Shown: one piece after another, positions 4,909 through 6,797 of the stretch | Numbering within the stretch: the stretch's first letter is position 1 | Layout: every line of letters begins with the position of its first letter | From: Chloroflexota bacterium | Lineage (GTDB): Bacteria > Chloroflexota > Anaerolineae > Anaerolineales > Villigracilaceae | DNA length: 6,797 nt | Reading direction: 5' to 3' | Assembly: GCA_021796315.1 (NCBI GenBank) | Contig: JAJYOH010000335.1 | Coordinates: forward strand, 1-6,797 | Position numbers and translations under genes: made by a program | Notes under the pieces: generated by a model | The model's database searches: none | Seen by the model: the letters and a program-made list of their open reading frames with translations, nothing else | What the model was told of the DNA's origin: nothing

Positions 4909-6561
4909 ATGTCAGGACCTCGCGCTGTGCGCGCACCGCGCGGTACACTACTCACTTGCAAGAACTGGCTGATCGAAGCGCCATATCGCATGATCCAAAA
5001 CAACCTCGACCCGGACGTGGCCGAGCGTCCGCAGGATCTGGTCGTCTATGGCGGGCGCGGACAGGCGGCGCGCTCATGGGAGGCTTTCGATGCAATTCTA
5101 GAAGCGCTCAAGAATCTCGAAGAAGATGAAACGCTGCTCGTTCAATCGGGCAAGCCGGTGGCAGTGTTCAAGAGTCACAAGGACGCGCCGCGCGTTCTGA
5201 TCGCAAACTCCAATCTTGTGCCGCATTGGGCCACGCAAAAACATTTCGACGAACTCGCCGCGCAAGGCCTGATCATGTACGGACAGATGACCGCCGGTTC
5301 GTGGATCTACATCGGCACGCAGGGAATTTTGCAGGGCACGTATGAAACGTTCGGTGCGCTGGCGAAGCTCAAAGGTTGGGGTTCGCTCAAAGGAAAATTT
5401 TCCCTGACTGCCGGTCTCGGCGGCATGGGCGGCGCACAACCACTTGCCATCACAATGAATGAAGGCGTGGGACTCATCGTCGAAGTGGACCCAGCACGCG
5501 CCAAGCGACGCCTCGATACGGGATATGTTGATCGCGTGGTGGATAGTCTAGAAGAGGCGATGACCCTCGTTGAAGAATATGTCGATAAGCAGACTCCGCT
5601 CTCGATCGGGTTGATCGGCAACGCATCTGACATTTATACAGAATTAGCCATGCGCGGAATCACGCCGGATGTGGTGACAGATCAAACGCCGGCGCATGAT
5701 GTTTTGTCGTACGTTCCTTCCGGACTTTCACTGGCCGCGGCAGACGAGTTGAGAAAATCCAACCCGAAAAAATATGAAGAGATGAGCATGGCTTCGATGG
5801 CGAAACACGTGCAGGCTATGCTGGAATTTCAGCGCAAGGGCGCGGAAGTTTTTGATTACGGCAACAACATTCGACAGCGCGCGTTCGACTGGGGCGTGAC
5901 GGATGCGTTTGAATTTCCCGGCTTCGTGCCCGCCTACATTCGTCCGTTGTTCTGCGAAGGCAAAGGCCCGTTCAGATGGGTGGCGCTTTCCGGCGACGAG
6001 GAAGATATTTTCAAGACCGACCAGGCCGTGATGGATCTGTTTCCCGAAGACGATCATCTGCATCGCTGGTTGAAGTTGGCGCGTGAGAAAGTGCATTTTC
6101 AGGGATTGCCCGCCCGCATTTGCTGGCTCGGTTACGGCGAACGCGCCAAGGCTGGTTTGAAATTTAATGAAATGGTGGCGCAGGGAATTTTGAAAGCACC
6201 AATCGTGATTGGACGCGACCATCTGGATGCGGGCTCGGTGGCTTCACCAAACCGCGAGACCGAATCGATGAAAGATGGCACAGACGCAGTTTCGGATTGG
6301 CCGATCCTCAACGCGATGATCAACGCGGTCGGCGGCGCGACGTGGGTCTCGTTCCATCACGGCGGCGGGGTTGGCATCGGATACAGCCAGCACGCGGGGC
6401 AGGTCACCGTTGCAGACGGCACGCCCGAGGCCGCGCGTAGATTGGAAAGAGTCCTTACGACAGATCCCGGCCTGGGCGTGGTCAGACACGCAGACGCAGG
6501 CTACGAGACCGCGATTGAGGCGGCCAAACGTCACGGCATCAAGATGCCAATGTTGAAGTAG
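4909..6561 (+). CDS. hutU: Urocanate hydratase (urocanase)
   Basis: The enzyme hydrates urocanate to 4-imidazolone-5-propionate, the second step of histidine breakdown, using tightly bound NAD+ as an electrophile in the cytosol. The 550 residues are full length (the Pseudomonas enzyme has about 557). Near the N-terminus, [12 protein letters not shown] (46-57) is the conserved early motif. [14 protein letters not shown] (127-140) follows, then the NAD-binding loop [10 protein letters not shown] (169-178). The catalytic cysteine lies in [14 protein letters not shown] as Cys405, matching Cys410 of the Pseudomonas protein. [17 protein letters not shown] (436-452) and [17 protein letters not shown] (481-497) are the usual C-terminal motifs. 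The start is set by AAGGAG 6 nt upstream of the ATG. No other hut gene (hutH, hutI, hutG or ftcD) is seen in the window: downstream comes a strong terminator and an opposite-strand gene, so hutU seems to be a single-gene unit. Confidence 0.97.
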   Translation: MSGPRAVRAPRGTLLTCKNWLIEAPYRMIQNNLDPDVAERPQDLVVYGGRGQAARSWEAFDAILEALKNLEEDETLLVQSGKPVAVFKSHKDAPRVLIANSNLVPHWATQKHFDELAAQGLIMYGQMTAGSWIYIGTQGILQGTYETFGALAKLKGWGSLKGKFSLTAGLGGMGGAQPLAITMNEGVGLIVEVDPARAKRRLDTGYVDRVVDSLEEAMTLVEEYVDKQTPLSIGLIGNASDIYTELAMRGITPDVVTDQTPAHDVLSYVPSGLSLAAADELRKSNPKKYEEMSMASMAKHVQAMLEFQRKGAEVFDYGNNIRQRAFDWGVTDAFEFPGFVPAYIRPLFCEGKGPFRWVALSGDEEDIFKTDQAVMDLFPEDDHLHRWLKLAREKVHFQGLPARICWLGYGERAKAGLKFNEMVAQGILKAPIVIGRDHLDAGSVASPNRETESMKDGTDAVSDWPILNAMINAVGGATWVSFHHGGGVGIGYSQHAGQVTVADGTPEAARRLERVLTTDPGLGVVRHADAGYETAIEAAKRHGIKMPMLK

Positions 6562-6591
6562 ATTGCAGTAACAGCCAATAAACGCTTAACA

Positions 6592-6623
6592 AAAAAGGCG
6601 GATGCAATTGCGTCCGCCTTTTT
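6592..6623. terminator. Bidirectional intrinsic terminator between hutU and the CDF gene
   Basis: AAAAAGGCGGATGCAA (6592-6607) and TTGCGTCCGCCTTTTT (6608-6623) pair over 16 positions with one G-U pair; the innermost bases would form the loop. T-runs are present on both strands: the right end on plus, and the left A-run read on minus. It starts 30 bases after the hutU stop and ends 4 bases from the stop of the opposing gene, so it serves both. Confidence 0.9.
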
Positions 6624-6627
6624 GGCT

Positions 6628-6797
6628 CTACCTCACCGACATTTCTTTCGGCTCGACGTGTATGGTCACATCCGCGTGTGGCACGATCTTGAATATCTCG
6701 GCCTCGATTTCTTCAGTCAGGGCATGGGCCTCGGCAACGGTCTTATCGCCATCCATCGTCACATGCAGATCGATAAACCAACTCGCGCCCGACGGGC
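6628..6797 (-). CDS. C-terminal end of a cation diffusion facilitator (CDF) metal transporter, truncated by the window edge
   Basis: Only the last 55 residues are inside the window, read on the minus strand to a TAG stop. They form most of the cytoplasmic dimerization domain of CDF transporters: SWFIDLHVTMDGDKTVAEAH followed by ALTEEIEAEIFKIVPHADVTIHVEPKE. The pattern (strand with DLHV, helix starting AEAH, strand ending in HADVTIHVEP) is typical of CDF proteins that export Zn2+, Fe2+ or Mn2+ by exchange for protons. The His and Asp residues in the DLHV and PHADV segments often bind regulatory metal in this domain. The membrane part and its metal-selecting residues lie outside, so the ion cannot be predicted. 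The gene converges on hutU and shares its terminator. Confidence 0.85.
   Translation of the reverse strand, partial: PSGASWFIDLHVTMDGDKTVAEAHALTEEIEAEIFKIVPHADVTIHVEPKEMSVR

Overview
The window reads as an ordinary chromosomal segment of a Gram-negative-like, non-proteobacterial organism. The best guess is Chloroflexota, class Anaerolineae. This rests on recall of protein style (the two-domain GNAT protein, the membrane-anchored DsbA-like protein, the divergent PduO-type adenosyltransferase, and intergenic elements rich in CACGGAG or GCAAAGA units). It is an inference, not a database result. There are no rRNA or tRNA genes, CRISPR arrays, insertion sequences or phage genes. No gene-free stretch exceeds 300 bases; the longest are 4149-4416 (268 b) and 684-932 (249 b), and both are described below.

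Layout, left to right. (1) 1-683, plus strand: the 3' part of a two-domain GNAT acetyltransferase whose start lies outside the window. (2) 684-932: intergenic DNA with a 9-nt-period tandem element and a perfect 8-bp hairpin. (3) 933-1772, plus: a monoacylglycerol-lipase-like alpha/beta hydrolase. (4) 1849-2634, plus: a membrane-anchored DsbA-family thiol oxidoreductase with its own good promoter and a clear terminator. (5) 2635-2802: convergent intergenic region with the terminator and a second periodic element. (6) 2803-3546 and 3609-4148, minus: a DUF554 membrane protein and, upstream of it, a PduO-type cob(I)alamin adenosyltransferase, probably one transcription unit starting with a leaderless message. 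(7) 4149-4416: divergent regulatory region with two inverted repeats, one filling the spacer of the promoter of the next gene. (8) 4417-4818, plus: an Rrf2-family regulator with four cysteines in its cluster-binding region. (9) 4909-6561, plus: urocanate hydratase (hutU), preceded by a promoter whose -10 lies between two perfect 14-bp inverted arms. (10) 6592-6623: a bidirectional terminator, then the C-terminus of a cation diffusion facilitator transporter on the minus strand (6628 to the window end).

The genes do not form one pathway. Each looks like housekeeping or peripheral metabolism: histidine catabolism (hutU), B12 cofactor activation (adenosyltransferase), disulfide chemistry outside the membrane (DsbA-like), lipid or ester hydrolysis, and metal efflux. 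The strongest candidate for something undescribed is regulatory: an Fe-S-type Rrf2 regulator sitting directly upstream of a lone hutU, with an operator-like palindrome at each of the two promoters. I found no convincing new multi-gene system.
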